From Hyphomicrobiales bacterium (lineage in GTDB: Bacteria > Pseudomonadota > Alphaproteobacteria > Rhizobiales > Rhizobiaceae), in NCBI GenBank assembly GCA_900465675.1, contig UBJR01000028.1, forward strand, positions 1 to 64,000: a stretch of 64,000 bases of DNA, in the 5' to 3' direction. Below, piece after piece: positions 55,016 to 64,000 of the stretch. Positions within the stretch are counted from its first letter, which is position 1. Each line of letters begins with the position of its first letter. The notes beneath the pieces are model-generated. The model was given only the letters and a program-made list of their open reading frames with translations, did not search any database and had not been told where the DNA came from. Position numbers and translations under genes: made by a program.

Positions 55016-55867
55016 TTACTTCGCTTCCAGAAACGCCTTGAACTTGTCGGCGTAGTCCTTGTGCCAGCGCGATAGCGGCGGGCGGTTTTCGATGATGTCG
55101 CCGGCGGCCCAGGCCATGCGGCGTTCATCGACAGGACGCGCGACGTCGTTGTCGGGGCAGAGGATGTAGAAGTCGCCCTTGGCAAGGCTCTCGATCATGA
55201 AATCGACCGTCTGCTCCGGCGTCCAGGCCGCAGCCGGCTTTTCGGCGCGGTCGCCTTTGGTCAGTCCGGTGAAGACGAAGCCGGGGATCAGCAGATGAGC
55301 GGAAATCTTCGAGCCTTCGGTGTTGCGCAGCTCGTGTTCTAGCGCCTCCGTGAAGACCTTCACGCCGGCTTTCGAAACGTTGTAGGCGGGGTTGCCCGGC
55401 GGGGTGGTGATACCCTGCTTGGAACCGGTGTTGATGATCAGTCCGGGCTCGCCATGCTTGACCATCGCGGCGCCGAAAGCGCGGGTACCGTTGATGACGC
55501 CCAGTAGATTGACGCCGAGAATGTTGTCCCAATCGGCCTGCGGGCTGAAGATCGAGGTTTCCGGCCCGATGCCGGCATTGTTCATCAGCACGTGAACACG
55601 GCCGAAGCGCTGGATGACCGTCCGCTCCAATGCCTCGAGCGCCGCCTTGTCGGAGACATCGGTTTCGGCTGCAAGAACGTGTTCTGCGCCAACGATCGCC
55701 TCGAGCTCGGCACGCGCCTTGGCGAGCTTCTCCTGGCCGAGATCGGCGATGACGACGCTCATGCCCGCCTTGGCAAAATGTTTTGCCGCCGCAAGGCCGA
55801 TACCGGAGGCTCCGCCGGTAATGACGGCAACGTTGGATGGTTTGAAAATCTCTTGAATATTCGTCAC
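55016..55867 (-). CDS. Short-chain dehydrogenase/reductase
   Basis: A 283-residue classical SDR. It has the coenzyme motif NVAVITGGASGIGLAAAKHF, ADLGQEKLAKARAELEAIVG for adenosine binding, NNAGIGPETSIF, and a catalytic Ser-Tyr-Lys in TGSKQGITTPPGNPAYNVSK (YNVSK). The region after it (HLLIPGFVFTGLTKGDRAEK) shapes the substrate pocket. The GTG at 55867 with GAGGAGAG upstream is chosen; an ATG at 55921 is in frame. The substrate is unknown. Confidence 0.87.
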   Translation of the reverse strand: MTNIQEIFKPSNVAVITGGASGIGLAAAKHFAKAGMSVVIADLGQEKLAKARAELEAIVGAEHVLAAETDVSDKAALEALERTVIQRFGRVHVLMNNAGIGPETSIFSPQADWDNILGVNLLGVINGTRAFGAAMVKHGEPGLIINTGSKQGITTPPGNPAYNVSKAGVKVFTEALEHELRNTEGSKISAHLLIPGFVFTGLTKGDRAEKPAAAWTPEQTVDFMIESLAKGDFYILCPDNDVARPVDERRMAWAAGDIIENRPPLSRWHKDYADKFKAFLEAK

Positions 55868-56057
55868 GGGACCGGCTCTCCTCGAAGCGTTGTGCGGACG
55901 AAGCCAGATATGGGTTGGCATTTGACGCTGTCAAACACTATCCGCGACCGAAAAGCGGCGCTTCCTGGCCTTGCGTCGTGTGACAATCTCGCTAAAAGTG
56001 CCCGCGACACCGGGCTTTGCGGTTTGCCGCTGCCCCTTTGCAACGGACCTCATCATC

Positions 56058-57281
56058 ATGGCACCTAAAAAAGACGTGAAGAAAGTCGTGCTTGCCTATT
56101 CGGGCGGCCTCGACACCTCGATCATCCTGAAGTGGCTGCAGACCGAGCTCGGCGCCGAAGTCGTGACCTTCACGGCCGACCTTGGCCAGGGCGAAGAGCT
56201 CGAGCCGGCGCGCAAGAAGGCGGAGATGCTCGGCATCAAGGAAATCTATATCGAGGATGTGCGCGAAGAATTCGTGCGCGACTTCGTCTTCCCGATGTTC
56301 CGTGCCAATGCAGTCTATGAAGGCGTCTATCTGCTCGGCACCTCGATTGCCCGCCCGCTGATCTCCAAGCATCTGATCGATATCGCCCGCAAGACCGGCG
56401 CCGATGCGATCGCGCATGGCGCGACCGGCAAGGGCAACGACCAGGTTCGCTTCGAGCTTTCCGCCTATGCGCTGAACCCGGATATCAAGATCATCGCGCC
56501 GTGGCGCGACTGGGACTTCAAGAGCCGTACCGATCTGCTGGCCTTTGCCGAACAGCATCAGATCCCGGTTGCCAAGGACAAGAAGGGCGAGGCGCCGTTC
56601 TCCGTCGATGCCAATCTTCTGCACTCCTCGTCCGAGGGCAAGGTTCTGGAAGATCCGGCTCAGGAAGCCCCTGAATATGTGCATATGCGCACGATCTCGC
56701 CGGAAGCTGCTCCCGACAAGGCCACCGTCATCAAGGTCGGCTTCGAAAAGGGCGATGCCGTCTCGATCAACGGCGTCCGCATGAGCCCGGCAACGCTGCT
56801 CGCAGCGCTCAACAATTACGGCCGTGACAACGGCATCGGCCGTCTCGACCTCGTCGAGAACCGCTATGTCGGTATGAAGTCGCGCGGCGTCTACGAAACG
56901 CCCGGCGGCACGATCCTGCTCGCGGCGCACCGCGCCATCGAGTCGATCACGCTCGACCGCGGTGCAGCTCACCTGAAGGATGAGCTGATGCCGAAATATG
57001 CCGAGCTCATCTATTACGGCTTCTGGTTCTCGCCGGAGCGCGAGATGCTGCAGGCGCTCATCGACAAGAGCCAGGAGCATGTCGAAGGCGAAGTGACGCT
57101 GAAGCTCTACAAGGGCAATGTCATGGTCACCGGCCGCGAGAGCCCCAAGTCGCTCTACTCGGACAAGCTGGTCACCTTCGAGGACGACCAGGGCGCCTAC
57201 GACCAGAAGGATGCGGCCGGCTTCATCAAGCTCAACGCGCTGCGCCTGCGCACGCTCGGCAAGCGCAATCTGAAGGGCTGA
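56058..57281 (+). CDS. argG: Argininosuccinate synthase
   Basis: A 407-residue ATP-dependent ligase joining citrulline and aspartate in arginine synthesis. The PP-loop motif [20 protein letters not shown], then [39 protein letters not shown] and [20 protein letters not shown] are type-specific. The ATG at 56058 (MAPKKDVKK) is taken; the frame upstream to 55971 is not conserved. It is monocistronic with its own terminator. Confidence 0.97.
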   Translation: MAPKKDVKKVVLAYSGGLDTSIILKWLQTELGAEVVTFTADLGQGEELEPARKKAEMLGIKEIYIEDVREEFVRDFVFPMFRANAVYEGVYLLGTSIARPLISKHLIDIARKTGADAIAHGATGKGNDQVRFELSAYALNPDIKIIAPWRDWDFKSRTDLLAFAEQHQIPVAKDKKGEAPFSVDANLLHSSSEGKVLEDPAQEAPEYVHMRTISPEAAPDKATVIKVGFEKGDAVSINGVRMSPATLLAALNNYGRDNGIGRLDLVENRYVGMKSRGVYETPGGTILLAAHRAIESITLDRGAAHLKDELMPKYAELIYYGFWFSPEREMLQALIDKSQEHVEGEVTLKLYKGNVMVTGRESPKSLYSDKLVTFEDDQGAYDQKDAAGFIKLNALRLRTLGKRNLKG

Positions 57282-57302
57282 TCATCGCTCGATTGCTTTT
57301 CG

Positions 57303-57329
57303 AAAGGCCCGCCCCGCGCGGGCCTTTTT
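57303..57329 (+). terminator. Intrinsic terminator of argG
   Basis: GGCCCGC and GCGGGCC arms with the loop CCCGC are followed by TTTTT, 24 bp after the stop. Confidence 0.85.
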
Positions 57330-57400
57330 CGTTTGCGCTCCAGCACCTTGACGGCATTGTGCTTTGGCATAGTCTGCGCAGATCACTCGCGGAGCATTTC

Positions 57401-58042
57401 ATGACGCAGTCTCTACTTCTGGGCGCCTTTCTGGCAGCCCTTTTTTATGTGCTCATCCCCGGTCCCGCTTTCCTGCAGCTGCTTGGCATCGGCGCCGGGC
57501 AGGGCCGCAAGGCGGGAGCGTTTTTCCTGATGGGGCACCTGGTCGGCGACATCATCTGGTCCGCGCTGGCCTTGATCGCGATCGTTGGTGCGAAGATCAT
57601 CGGCACCTTCGTGTTCGACCTGCTCGGCCTGCTTTGCGGCTTCTACCTTGCCTGGATCGGCTGGAACGCCGTGAGCGCCAAACCGAAGGCCGATGGTCAG
57701 GCGCTCGTCGTCGTCGAACGCCCTTTCCGCCGCGGCCTGATCTTCGGCGTTACCAATCCCAAGGGATATCCGGTGGCGCTTGCAACATTCACGGCGCTTG
57801 TCGCCGGTTCGGCAAATGCGCTGGATTTCGCAGCTTTGCCCCTGATGCTCAGCGTCTCTTTCGTCGGCTTTGTGACTGCCGATATCATACTCGTCACCAT
57901 CGTCGGTGCGGGCGCCGTGCGCCGCTTCTATCGCGCCAACGAGCGGCTGATCGTGCGCTGCTCCGGCGTGCTGTTCATGGGCTTTGCCGTTCAGGCCCTA
58001 TGGCATGCGACGCCCGGGCTGCTCGGCTGGCGCAAGGCCTAA
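57401..58042 (+). CDS. LysE-family translocator (second copy)
   Basis: A 213-residue membrane protein of the LysE/RhtB superfamily, divergent in sequence from the exporter at 54.3-54.9 kb. AALFYVLIPGPAFLQLLGIG, QGRKAGAFFLMGHLVGDIIW, GLLCGFYLAWIGWNAVSAKP and FGVTNPKGYPVALATFTALV fit the family, with the variant PGPAFL in place of PGP-D/N. GGAG precedes the ATG. It follows argG, but the terminator between them suggests a separate transcript. The substrate is unknown. Confidence 0.83.
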   Translation: MTQSLLLGAFLAALFYVLIPGPAFLQLLGIGAGQGRKAGAFFLMGHLVGDIIWSALALIAIVGAKIIGTFVFDLLGLLCGFYLAWIGWNAVSAKPKADGQALVVVERPFRRGLIFGVTNPKGYPVALATFTALVAGSANALDFAALPLMLSVSFVGFVTADIILVTIVGAGAVRRFYRANERLIVRCSGVLFMGFAVQALWHATPGLLGWRKA

Positions 58043-58045
58043 TCG

Positions 58046-58480
58046 TCAGGTGCTGATGAAATCGACGATCGATTTCAGTGTCTTCTCGCCATCGGTGTCG
58101 CCGAGGGACTTGGCGATCTGCAGCTGGTTTTCGTAGTAATCACGGAAATTGAACGCTGTGCCGTCGGTAACGCCGCGCAGGTCCAGCAGATTGCCCTGCG
58201 CATCGATCGCATGCATCGGCAACGGCTCTGAGATCGCCGCAAACGTGTCCTGGTCGAGCTCTCCGGAATCGAAGCTCTGCCGGGCATAGCTTCGCAATTC
58301 GCCCGGACTGACTGCGGTGAAATCCGGGCCGCCGGAGGCTGTTATGTCGTCTACTCTGAAGCCGGGTTGGACTGCCGGTCCAGTATCAATTTCAATATCG
58401 GAGGTCTTCGAAGATTTTGCGTTATTGTGACTGTTTTTAAAAAGCAAACTTTGAGAAGACCGCACAGAGAAAATTTCCAT
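58046..58480 (-). CDS. Hypothetical protein
   Basis: A 144-residue acidic protein that I do not recognise. The N-terminal 60 residues are Ser/Asn/Asp-rich and probably disordered; the C-terminal half is helical (SPGELRSYARQSFDSGELDQ, FRDYYENQLQIAKSLGDTDG, EKTLKSIVDFIST). There is no signal peptide or membrane segment. A 3-bp gap separates its stop from the convergent exporter gene. The upstream DNA is A+T-rich, unlike the neighbours. Confidence 0.65.
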   Translation of the reverse strand: MEIFSVRSSQSLLFKNSHNNAKSSKTSDIEIDTGPAVQPGFRVDDITASGGPDFTAVSPGELRSYARQSFDSGELDQDTFAAISEPLPMHAIDAQGNLLDLRGVTDGTAFNFRDYYENQLQIAKSLGDTDGEKTLKSIVDFIST

Positions 58481-58692
58481 GGCGCATGTCCCCTTACGAA
58501 AAGAGTAAGCGAAAACTAGCGTCTAGGACCGCCGGGCGTCAATCGTTAACAAATAGTTAATTTTCGTCTATCAGTTTTCATGGATCAAATCTTCCATGTA
58601 CCTGTAAAAGGCGAATTTGATCAGCAACATACCATTGCCGCGAAGCGTCACCTATATTGCCGTTTCACTTGCTTGCGTAAAAGGATGTCAGC

Positions 58693-60780
58693 ATGCCTTC
58701 CACACCAGAATTTAATCCGGCGCTCGTCAACTGGAACGGGCATCACGGCCTGCCGCGCTTCGAAGCGCTCCATGATGGCGACTTCGCAGCCGCCTTCGAT
58801 GCGGCGCTCGCGTCTCACGAAACGGAGATCGATGCGATTGCCGCCAATGCCGAAGCGCCGACCTTCGAAAACACCATCGTCGCGCTGGAAATCGCCGGCG
58901 ATGAGCTGTCGCGCGTCTCGGCGCTGTTCTGGAACCGGGCAGGTGCGCATACCAACGATGTCATCCAAGCGCTCGAGCGCGAGATCTCGCCGAATATGTC
59001 GCGGCATTATTCGAAGATCGGCACGAATGCCGGTCTCTTTGCGCGCATCGACACGTTGTGGGAAAAGCGCGCGGAACTGGGGCTGACCCTGGAGCAGACG
59101 CGGGTGCTGGAACGGCACTGGAAGGGCTTCGTGAAATCCGGCGCCAAGCTGCCGAAGCCGGAGCAGGAAAAGCTCGCCGGCATCAACGAGAAGCTGGCCG
59201 GTCTCGGGACCAATTTCGGACAGAATGTTCTCGCCGACGAAAAGAGCTGGTCGCTGCTGCTGTCCGAAGGACCGGAGCTCGAAGGACTTCCGGATTTCCT
59301 CAAGGACGCAATGGCGGCGGCGGCTCGCGAACGCGGAGAAGACGGCAAGTTTGCGGTCACCCTGTCGCGCTCGATCATCGAGCCGTTCCTGACATTTTCC
59401 GAACGCCGCGATCTACGCGAACAGGCCTTCAAGGCCTGGACTGCCCGTGGCGCGAATGCGGGCGCAACCGATAACCGCGGCATCATCAAGGAAACGCTGG
59501 CGCTGCGCAAGGAAATGGCCGGCCTTCTCGGTTACGGCAATTTCGCCAAGCTGAAGCTCGACAACACGATGGCGAAGAAGCCTGTTGCTGTCGACGAGCT
59601 GCTGCGGGCAGTCTGGGCGAAAGCCGTTTCCCGCGCCCGCGAGGAAGAAGCCGATATCGCCCGGCTGATTGCTGAGGACGGCAAGAACCACGAGGTCATG
59701 CCCTGGGATTGGCGCTTCTATGCGGAGAAGATCCGGGCACAGAAGTTCAACTTCTCCGAAACGGAGCTGAAGCCCTATCTGCAGCTCGAAAAGATCATCG
59801 AAGCCTGCTTCGACGTGGCCAACCGCCTGTTCGGCATCCGGGCTGTCGAAAAGAAGGGCATTACCGCCTACCATCCCGATGTGCGCGTCTTCGAAATCCG
59901 CGACGCCAGCGACAAGCTCGTGGCGCTGTTCCTCGGCGACTATTTTGCCCGCAGCTCGAAGCGCTCGGGTGCCTGGATGAGCTCCTTCCAGTCGCAGCAC
60001 AAGCTGAAGCTGAGGAACGGCAACACCGGCGAGCTGCCGATCATCTATAACGTCTGTAATTTCGCCAAGCCTGCGGAAGGCAAGCCTGCGCTGCTGTCGC
60101 TCGACGATGCCCGAACGCTGTTCCACGAATTCGGTCACGCGCTGCATGGGATGCTGTCGAACGTCACCTATCCGTCGGTTTCCGGCACCGGTGTCTCGCG
60201 CGATTTCGTCGAATTGCCGTCGCAGCTTTACGAGCACTGGCTGACCGTGCCCGCGATCCTCAAGCAATATGCGGTGCATTTCGAAACAGGCGAGCCGATG
60301 CCGCAGGCGCTGCTCGACAAGGTTCTCGCGGCCCGCACCTTCAATGCCGGCTTCAACACGGTAGAGTTCACCTCCTCGGCGATCGTCGACATGGAATTCC
60401 ATACCCGCGACGCCGTCGATGATCCGATGGTGGTTCAGGCCGAGGTGCTGGCCGCGCTCGGCATGCCGAAGTCGCTGGTCATGCGTCATGCTTCGCCGCA
60501 CTTCCAGCATATCTTCTCCGGCGGCTATTCGGCCGGCTATTATTCCTACATGTGGTCGGAAGTGCTCGACGCCGATGCGTTTGCGGCCTTCGAGGAAACC
60601 GGTGATGCCTTCAACCGCGAAATGGCAGCGAAGTTGAAGGACAACATCTATTCGACCGGCGGATCGCTCGACCCCGAAGATGCATATAGGGGTTTCCGCG
60701 GCAAGCTGCCGAGCCCGGACGCGATGCTAGTCAAGAAGGGACTGGCAACCTTCAAGGAGCTCTCGGGCAGCGATGCCTGA
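58693..60780 (+). CDS. dcp: M3-family zinc peptidase (oligopeptidase A/peptidyl-dipeptidase)
   Basis: A 695-residue thimet-oligopeptidase-type enzyme that degrades oligopeptides. The zinc site is TLFHEFGHALHGMLSNVTYP (HEFGH), with the third ligand Glu in FVELPSQLYEHWLTVPAIL. The C-terminal SGGYSAGYYSYMWSEVLDAD is the conserved substrate-binding Tyr/Gly loop. It is cytoplasmic. AAAGGATG precedes the ATG. The symbol reflects closest resemblance to Dcp/PrlC-type proteins; distinguishing PrlC from Dcp needs alignment. Confidence 0.9.
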   Translation: MPSTPEFNPALVNWNGHHGLPRFEALHDGDFAAAFDAALASHETEIDAIAANAEAPTFENTIVALEIAGDELSRVSALFWNRAGAHTNDVIQALEREISPNMSRHYSKIGTNAGLFARIDTLWEKRAELGLTLEQTRVLERHWKGFVKSGAKLPKPEQEKLAGINEKLAGLGTNFGQNVLADEKSWSLLLSEGPELEGLPDFLKDAMAAAARERGEDGKFAVTLSRSIIEPFLTFSERRDLREQAFKAWTARGANAGATDNRGIIKETLALRKEMAGLLGYGNFAKLKLDNTMAKKPVAVDELLRAVWAKAVSRAREEEADIARLIAEDGKNHEVMPWDWRFYAEKIRAQKFNFSETELKPYLQLEKIIEACFDVANRLFGIRAVEKKGITAYHPDVRVFEIRDASDKLVALFLGDYFARSSKRSGAWMSSFQSQHKLKLRNGNTGELPIIYNVCNFAKPAEGKPALLSLDDARTLFHEFGHALHGMLSNVTYPSVSGTGVSRDFVELPSQLYEHWLTVPAILKQYAVHFETGEPMPQALLDKVLAARTFNAGFNTVEFTSSAIVDMEFHTRDAVDDPMVVQAEVLAALGMPKSLVMRHASPHFQHIFSGGYSAGYYSYMWSEVLDADAFAAFEETGDAFNREMAAKLKDNIYSTGGSLDPEDAYRGFRGKLPSPDAMLVKKGLATFKELSGSDA

Positions 60781-60814
60781 GCGCATGCCGTAACAAAACT
60801 GTCGCCGAAGTTTC

Positions 60815-60859
60815 GGCAAACCGTCATGCGGTCTTCAAGAGACTGACATGACGGTTGCC
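60815..60859 (+). other. Long nested hairpin between the M3 peptidase gene and phoD
   Basis: GGCAA(A)CCGTCATG (60815-60828) pairs with CATGACGGTTGCC (60847-60859) with one bulged A. The loop holds a smaller stem, GTCT-TCAAG-AGAC. There is no T-tract, so this is more likely a leader structure or operator than a terminator. Confidence 0.5.
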
Positions 60860-60913
60860 CAAGGCTGGGGCGGGACGCTTCGTTCCCGCTCCTGAAGCAG
60901 CCGGGGCTTTGGC

Positions 60914-62491
60914 ATGATCTTGAAAGAAACGACGCGCCGCCGATTTTTATCCTCGGTCGGCGCGGTCGGTGGGTTTGCGGCGGCGGGCCTTGCGATGCCG
61001 TTCTATGCGCGGGGCTCGTCAGGCCGGCCGGTCTTTACCTCGGGCGTGCAATCCGGCGATGTCGATGTGGATTCCGGTTTGATCTGGGCGCGGGTCGACC
61101 GGCCCTCGCGATTGTTCGTCGAATATTCCACGACCGATAAATTTGCGAACGCCGTTCGGCTTGCATCTTTCGATGTCACGCCCGAGACCGATCTTGCCGG
61201 CAAAGTGCTGCTCGATGGATTGCCGCCGGATCAGGAAATCTTCTACCGTTTCGTGGCCGCAGACCTGCAGGATATCAACAGCCGCTCTGAGCCCATTCGC
61301 GGTCAGTTCCGCACGGCGCCGTCGCTAAAACGGGATATCCGTTTCGTCTGGTCCGGCGATACGGCAGGGCAGGGATGGGGGATCGATGACGAGGGCATGC
61401 GGACCTATCGGACGATCGCCTACCATCGGCCTGATTTCATGATCCATTCCGGCGACACGATTTATGCCGACAATCCGATCCCCGACGAGATCCGTCTGCG
61501 AGACGGCGGGATCTGGAAAAACCGCGTGGTCACCGACGAGAAACGGACGATCGCACAGACGCTGTCCGAGTTTCGCGGCCAATGGAAATACAATCTGCTC
61601 GACGAGCATGTGACGGATTTCAACGCCGTCTGTCCGGTTTTCTACCAATGGGACGATCACGAGGTGCTGAACAACTGGTCTCCCTCAACCGATCTTCGTG
61701 CCGACGACCGTTACAAGGAAAAGTCCGTCTTGGCGCTCGCTGCACGCGCCAGCCGGGCTTTTCACGAAATGACGCCGATCCGCTATGTGGCGGAGGAACC
61801 GGGGCGGATCTATCGCAAGGTTTCCTACGGCCCGCTGCTCGATATCTTCTTTGTCGACCTACGCTCCTACCGCGGACCCAACACGCACGGTCTCGACGGC
61901 GATCTCACGCCGCAATCGCGGCTTTTCGGTGAGGCGCAGGTGGCGTGGCTGAAGCGCGAACTTGTCCGTTCCACGGCAACCTGGAAGGTGATCGCCTGCG
62001 ATCTGCCGGTCGGGCTGGTGATCTGGGACGATTATGGAAAGCGCAGCGGCAGTGAATCCGTCTCCAACGGCGACAATGGAGCGCCGCTCGGCCGGGAACT
62101 CGAATTTGCCGATCTACTGCGCTTCATCCGCGACGCGGCCATTGGCAATATCGTCTGGCTGACAGCCGACGTGCACTATACGGCGGCTCACTATTACGAC
62201 CCCGGCAAGGCTAGGTTTCAGGATTTCCTGCCCTTCTGGGAGTTCGTTTCCGGGCCGCTCCATTCGGGCACCTATGGGCGGCAGGAGCTGGACAGGACAT
62301 TTGGTCCTGAGGTGCGTTTCATCAAGGCGGCACCCGGCGGGATCGAATCCAATCTGCCGCCAAGTGCCGGAATGCAGTTCTTCGGCCTGGTCGATATCGA
62401 TGGCACAACGGAGCAGATGACCGTGCGCCTGATGGATCGCGATGACAACGAGTTGTGGCGAACGGTCATCGACCCGCAACGTACGAGTTAA
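60914..62491 (+). CDS. phoD: Alkaline phosphatase D (PhoD)
   Basis: A 525-residue exported phosphodi/monoesterase with calcium and iron. A Tat signal TTRRRFLSSVGAVGGFAAAG is cleaved near YARGSS. The PhoD N-domain has VFTSGVQSGDVDVDSGLIWA. The metal site has FVWSGDTAG, FMIHSGDTIYAD, WDDHEVLNNW and LTADVHYTAAHYYDPG. A classic Pho box (direct CTGTCAT repeats) was not found upstream, although a CGTCATG dyad is present. It lies 133 bp after the peptidase gene. Confidence 0.92.
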   Translation: MILKETTRRRFLSSVGAVGGFAAAGLAMPFYARGSSGRPVFTSGVQSGDVDVDSGLIWARVDRPSRLFVEYSTTDKFANAVRLASFDVTPETDLAGKVLLDGLPPDQEIFYRFVAADLQDINSRSEPIRGQFRTAPSLKRDIRFVWSGDTAGQGWGIDDEGMRTYRTIAYHRPDFMIHSGDTIYADNPIPDEIRLRDGGIWKNRVVTDEKRTIAQTLSEFRGQWKYNLLDEHVTDFNAVCPVFYQWDDHEVLNNWSPSTDLRADDRYKEKSVLALAARASRAFHEMTPIRYVAEEPGRIYRKVSYGPLLDIFFVDLRSYRGPNTHGLDGDLTPQSRLFGEAQVAWLKRELVRSTATWKVIACDLPVGLVIWDDYGKRSGSESVSNGDNGAPLGRELEFADLLRFIRDAAIGNIVWLTADVHYTAAHYYDPGKARFQDFLPFWEFVSGPLHSGTYGRQELDRTFGPEVRFIKAAPGGIESNLPPSAGMQFFGLVDIDGTTEQMTVRLMDRDDNELWRTVIDPQRTS

Positions 62492-62614
62492 CCCTGTCTA
62501 TGGCCGCTCTCGCCTCTCCCCCCTTTCGCAATCGCAAAAAACACTGTATGAGCGCGCCAAACGTAATAGGCGCCTCCTCCCGACGTAGCGCCCCAGCCTC
62601 AGAGATTTGATATA

Positions 62615-64000
62615 ATGGCACTTCGCAACATCGCGATCATCGCGCACGTTGACCATGGCAAAACGACCCTGGTGGACGAGCTCCTGAAACAGTCCGGCTC
62701 GTTCCGCGAGAACCAGCGCGTTGCAGAACGCGTCATGGATAGCAACGATCTGGAAAAAGAGCGCGGCATCACGATTCTTGCCAAGGCGACCTCGGTCGAG
62801 TGGAAGGGCGTTCGCATCAACATCGTCGACACCCCCGGCCACGCCGACTTCGGTGGCGAAGTCGAGCGTATTCTGTCGATGGTGGACGGCGCGATCGTTC
62901 TGGTTGACTCGTCGGAAGGCCCGATGCCGCAGACGAAGTTCGTAGTCTCCAAGGCGCTGAAGGTCGGCCTTCGCCCGATCGTCGCGATCAACAAGATCGA
63001 CCGTCCGGATGGCCGCCACGAAGAAGTCATCAACGAAGTCTTCGATCTTTTTGCCAACCTCGACGCTACCGACGAGCAGCTCGACTTCCCGATCCTCTAC
63101 GGTTCGGGCCGCGATGGCTGGATGAACGTCAATCCTGAAGGCCCGAAGGACCAGGGTCTTGCACCGTTGCTCGACCTCGTGCTCAAGCATGTTCCGGAGC
63201 CGACGGTCCACGAAGGCCCGTTCACGATGATCGGCACGATCCTCGAAGCCAACCCCTTTCTCGGCCGTATCATTACCGGCCGCATCAATTCCGGTTCGAT
63301 CAAGCCGAACCAGGCCGTCAAGGTTCTGAGCCAGGACGGCAAACTGATCGAAAATGGCCGTATCTCGAAGATCCTCGCGTTCCGCGGTATCGAACGCACG
63401 TCGATCGAAGAGGCTCACGCAGGCGACATCGTCGCGATCGCCGGTCTCTCCAAGGGTACGGTCGCCGACACATTCTGCGATCCAGCCGTCACCGAGGCAC
63501 TGACCGCGCAGCCGATCGATCCGCCGACAGTCACCATGTCCTTCATCGTCAACGACAGCCCGCTGGCCGGCACCGAAGGCGACAAGGTCACCTCGCGCGT
63601 CATTCGCGACCGTCTCTACAAGGAAGCCGAAGGCAACGTCGCGCTGAAGATCGAAGAAGCCGAAGGCAAGGATTCGTTCTTCGTCTCCGGCCGTGGCGAA
63701 TTGCAGCTTGCCGTTCTGATCGAAACCATGCGCCGCGAAGGCTTCGAGCTGGCCGTGTCGCGTCCGCGCGTCGTCATGCACCGCGACGAGAACGATCAGC
63801 TGATGGAGCCGATCGAAGAAGTCGTCATCGACGTGGATGAAGAGCATTCCGGCGTCGTCGTTCAGAAGATGTCCGAGCGCAAGGCCGAAATGACCGAGCT
63901 GCGTCCTTCGGGCGGCAATCGCGTTCGCTTGGTGTTCAATGCGCCGACCCGCGGCCTGATTGGCTACCAGTCGGAACTCTTGACCGACACGCGCGGCACG
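62615..64000 (+). CDS. typA: Ribosome-associated GTPase TypA/BipA, 5' part only
   Basis: The forward strand is open from the ATG at 62615 to the window end, 462 codons; a full TypA is about 600 residues. The GTPase domain has [20 protein letters not shown] (G1), [20 protein letters not shown] (G2), [19 protein letters not shown] (G3) and [15 protein letters not shown] (NKID). Domain II follows ([19 protein letters not shown]) and an EF-G-like domain ([20 protein letters not shown]). The family aids 50S assembly under stress and cold. Confidence 0.95.
   Translation, partial: MALRNIAIIAHVDHGKTTLVDELLKQSGSFRENQRVAERVMDSNDLEKERGITILAKATSVEWKGVRINIVDTPGHADFGGEVERILSMVDGAIVLVDSSEGPMPQTKFVVSKALKVGLRPIVAINKIDRPDGRHEEVINEVFDLFANLDATDEQLDFPILYGSGRDGWMNVNPEGPKDQGLAPLLDLVLKHVPEPTVHEGPFTMIGTILEANPFLGRIITGRINSGSIKPNQAVKVLSQDGKLIENGRISKILAFRGIERTSIEEAHAGDIVAIAGLSKGTVADTFCDPAVTEALTAQPIDPPTVTMSFIVNDSPLAGTEGDKVTSRVIRDRLYKEAEGNVALKIEEAEGKDSFFVSGRGELQLAVLIETMRREGFELAVSRPRVVMHRDENDQLMEPIEEVVIDVDEEHSGVVVQKMSERKAEMTELRPSGGNRVRLVFNAPTRGLIGYQSELLTDTRGT

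Noticed and set aside
60781-60913. Pho box upstream of phoD
   Set aside because: CTGTCGCC and CGTCATG motifs are present, but not as the direct CTGTCAT repeats of a true Pho box.
62498-63847. 449-codon open frame on the minus strand
   Set aside because: It is antisense to typA.

Overview
The window reads as the core chromosome of a Rhizobium/Agrobacterium-type alphaproteobacterium (Rhizobiaceae). The evidence is high GC with dense coding on both strands, divergent or convergent small operons, the rhizobial response-regulator/cAMP-binding pair, a glnK-amtB operon with a sigma54-type promoter, an IalB-family protein, DUF1223, DUF2585 and DUF2794 proteins, and copies of a palindromic repeat of the rhizobial intergenic mosaic (RIME-like) kind. 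No phage, IS element, plasmid function or CRISPR array was seen.

Layout. 1-3.7 kb: 5' part of a glycoamylase-family gene, tRNA-Gly(GCC), a prolyl-tRNA editing deacylase, a thioredoxin/TPR co-chaperone, a LON-N-terminal-domain protein and a Trm112-like protein. 3.7-7.8 kb: a UbiH-type monooxygenase, TesB, then glnK-amtB. 8-14.3 kb: ftsK, lolA, xthA, a cyclic-nucleotide-binding protein with a CenR/OtpR-like response regulator, and a divergent L,D-transpeptidase. 14.4-18.6 kb: an aldo/keto reductase, leuC, and an amino-acid ABC permease with its binding protein. 18.7-24.8 kb: the SRP/ribosome cluster ffh - chorismate mutase - rpsP - rimM - trmD - rplS, all on the minus strand, with an oppositely oriented NCS1 permease between trmD and rplS. 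25-31 kb: an MBL hydrolase, dapF-mtaB-ftsY, yciB and DUF2585. 31.2-34.3 kb: the cytochrome c maturation operon ccmABCDG, including a short ccmD. 34.6-45 kb: acnA, DUF1223, DUF2794, a GNAT acetyltransferase, a BI-1 membrane protein, and a YbbAP-type exporter divergent from a TesA-type esterase. 45-54 kb: thpR, a low-molecular-weight phosphatase, a pterin dehydratase, YkvA, an ECF sigma factor, IalB, rlmN, an ABC transporter operon, and a DGPF protein/ECF42 sigma pair. 54-64 kb: two LysE-family exporters, an SDR, argG, an orphan small protein, an M3 peptidase, phoD and the 5' part of typA.

How the genes fit together. Several modules are clear: nitrogen sensing and ammonium uptake (GlnK-AmtB); co-translational membrane targeting (Ffh and its receptor FtsY in one window); tRNA/rRNA modification and ribosome biogenesis (TrmD, RimM, MtaB, RlmN, TypA); cytochrome c biogenesis; and envelope control (CenR-like regulator, L,D-transpeptidase, LolA, FtsK).

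The most notable non-genic signals are: a pair of inverted palindromic repeat units read in frame inside ftsY, with a related pair between ccmA and ccmB; a terminator-like hairpin in the leader of ffh; hairpin terminators inside the rpsP-rimM and binding-protein-permease transcription units; and eight convergent gene pairs whose ends abut or overlap. I did not find a clearly new multi-gene system. The window is mainly housekeeping DNA, with a few unusual regulatory and repeat features listed as findings.
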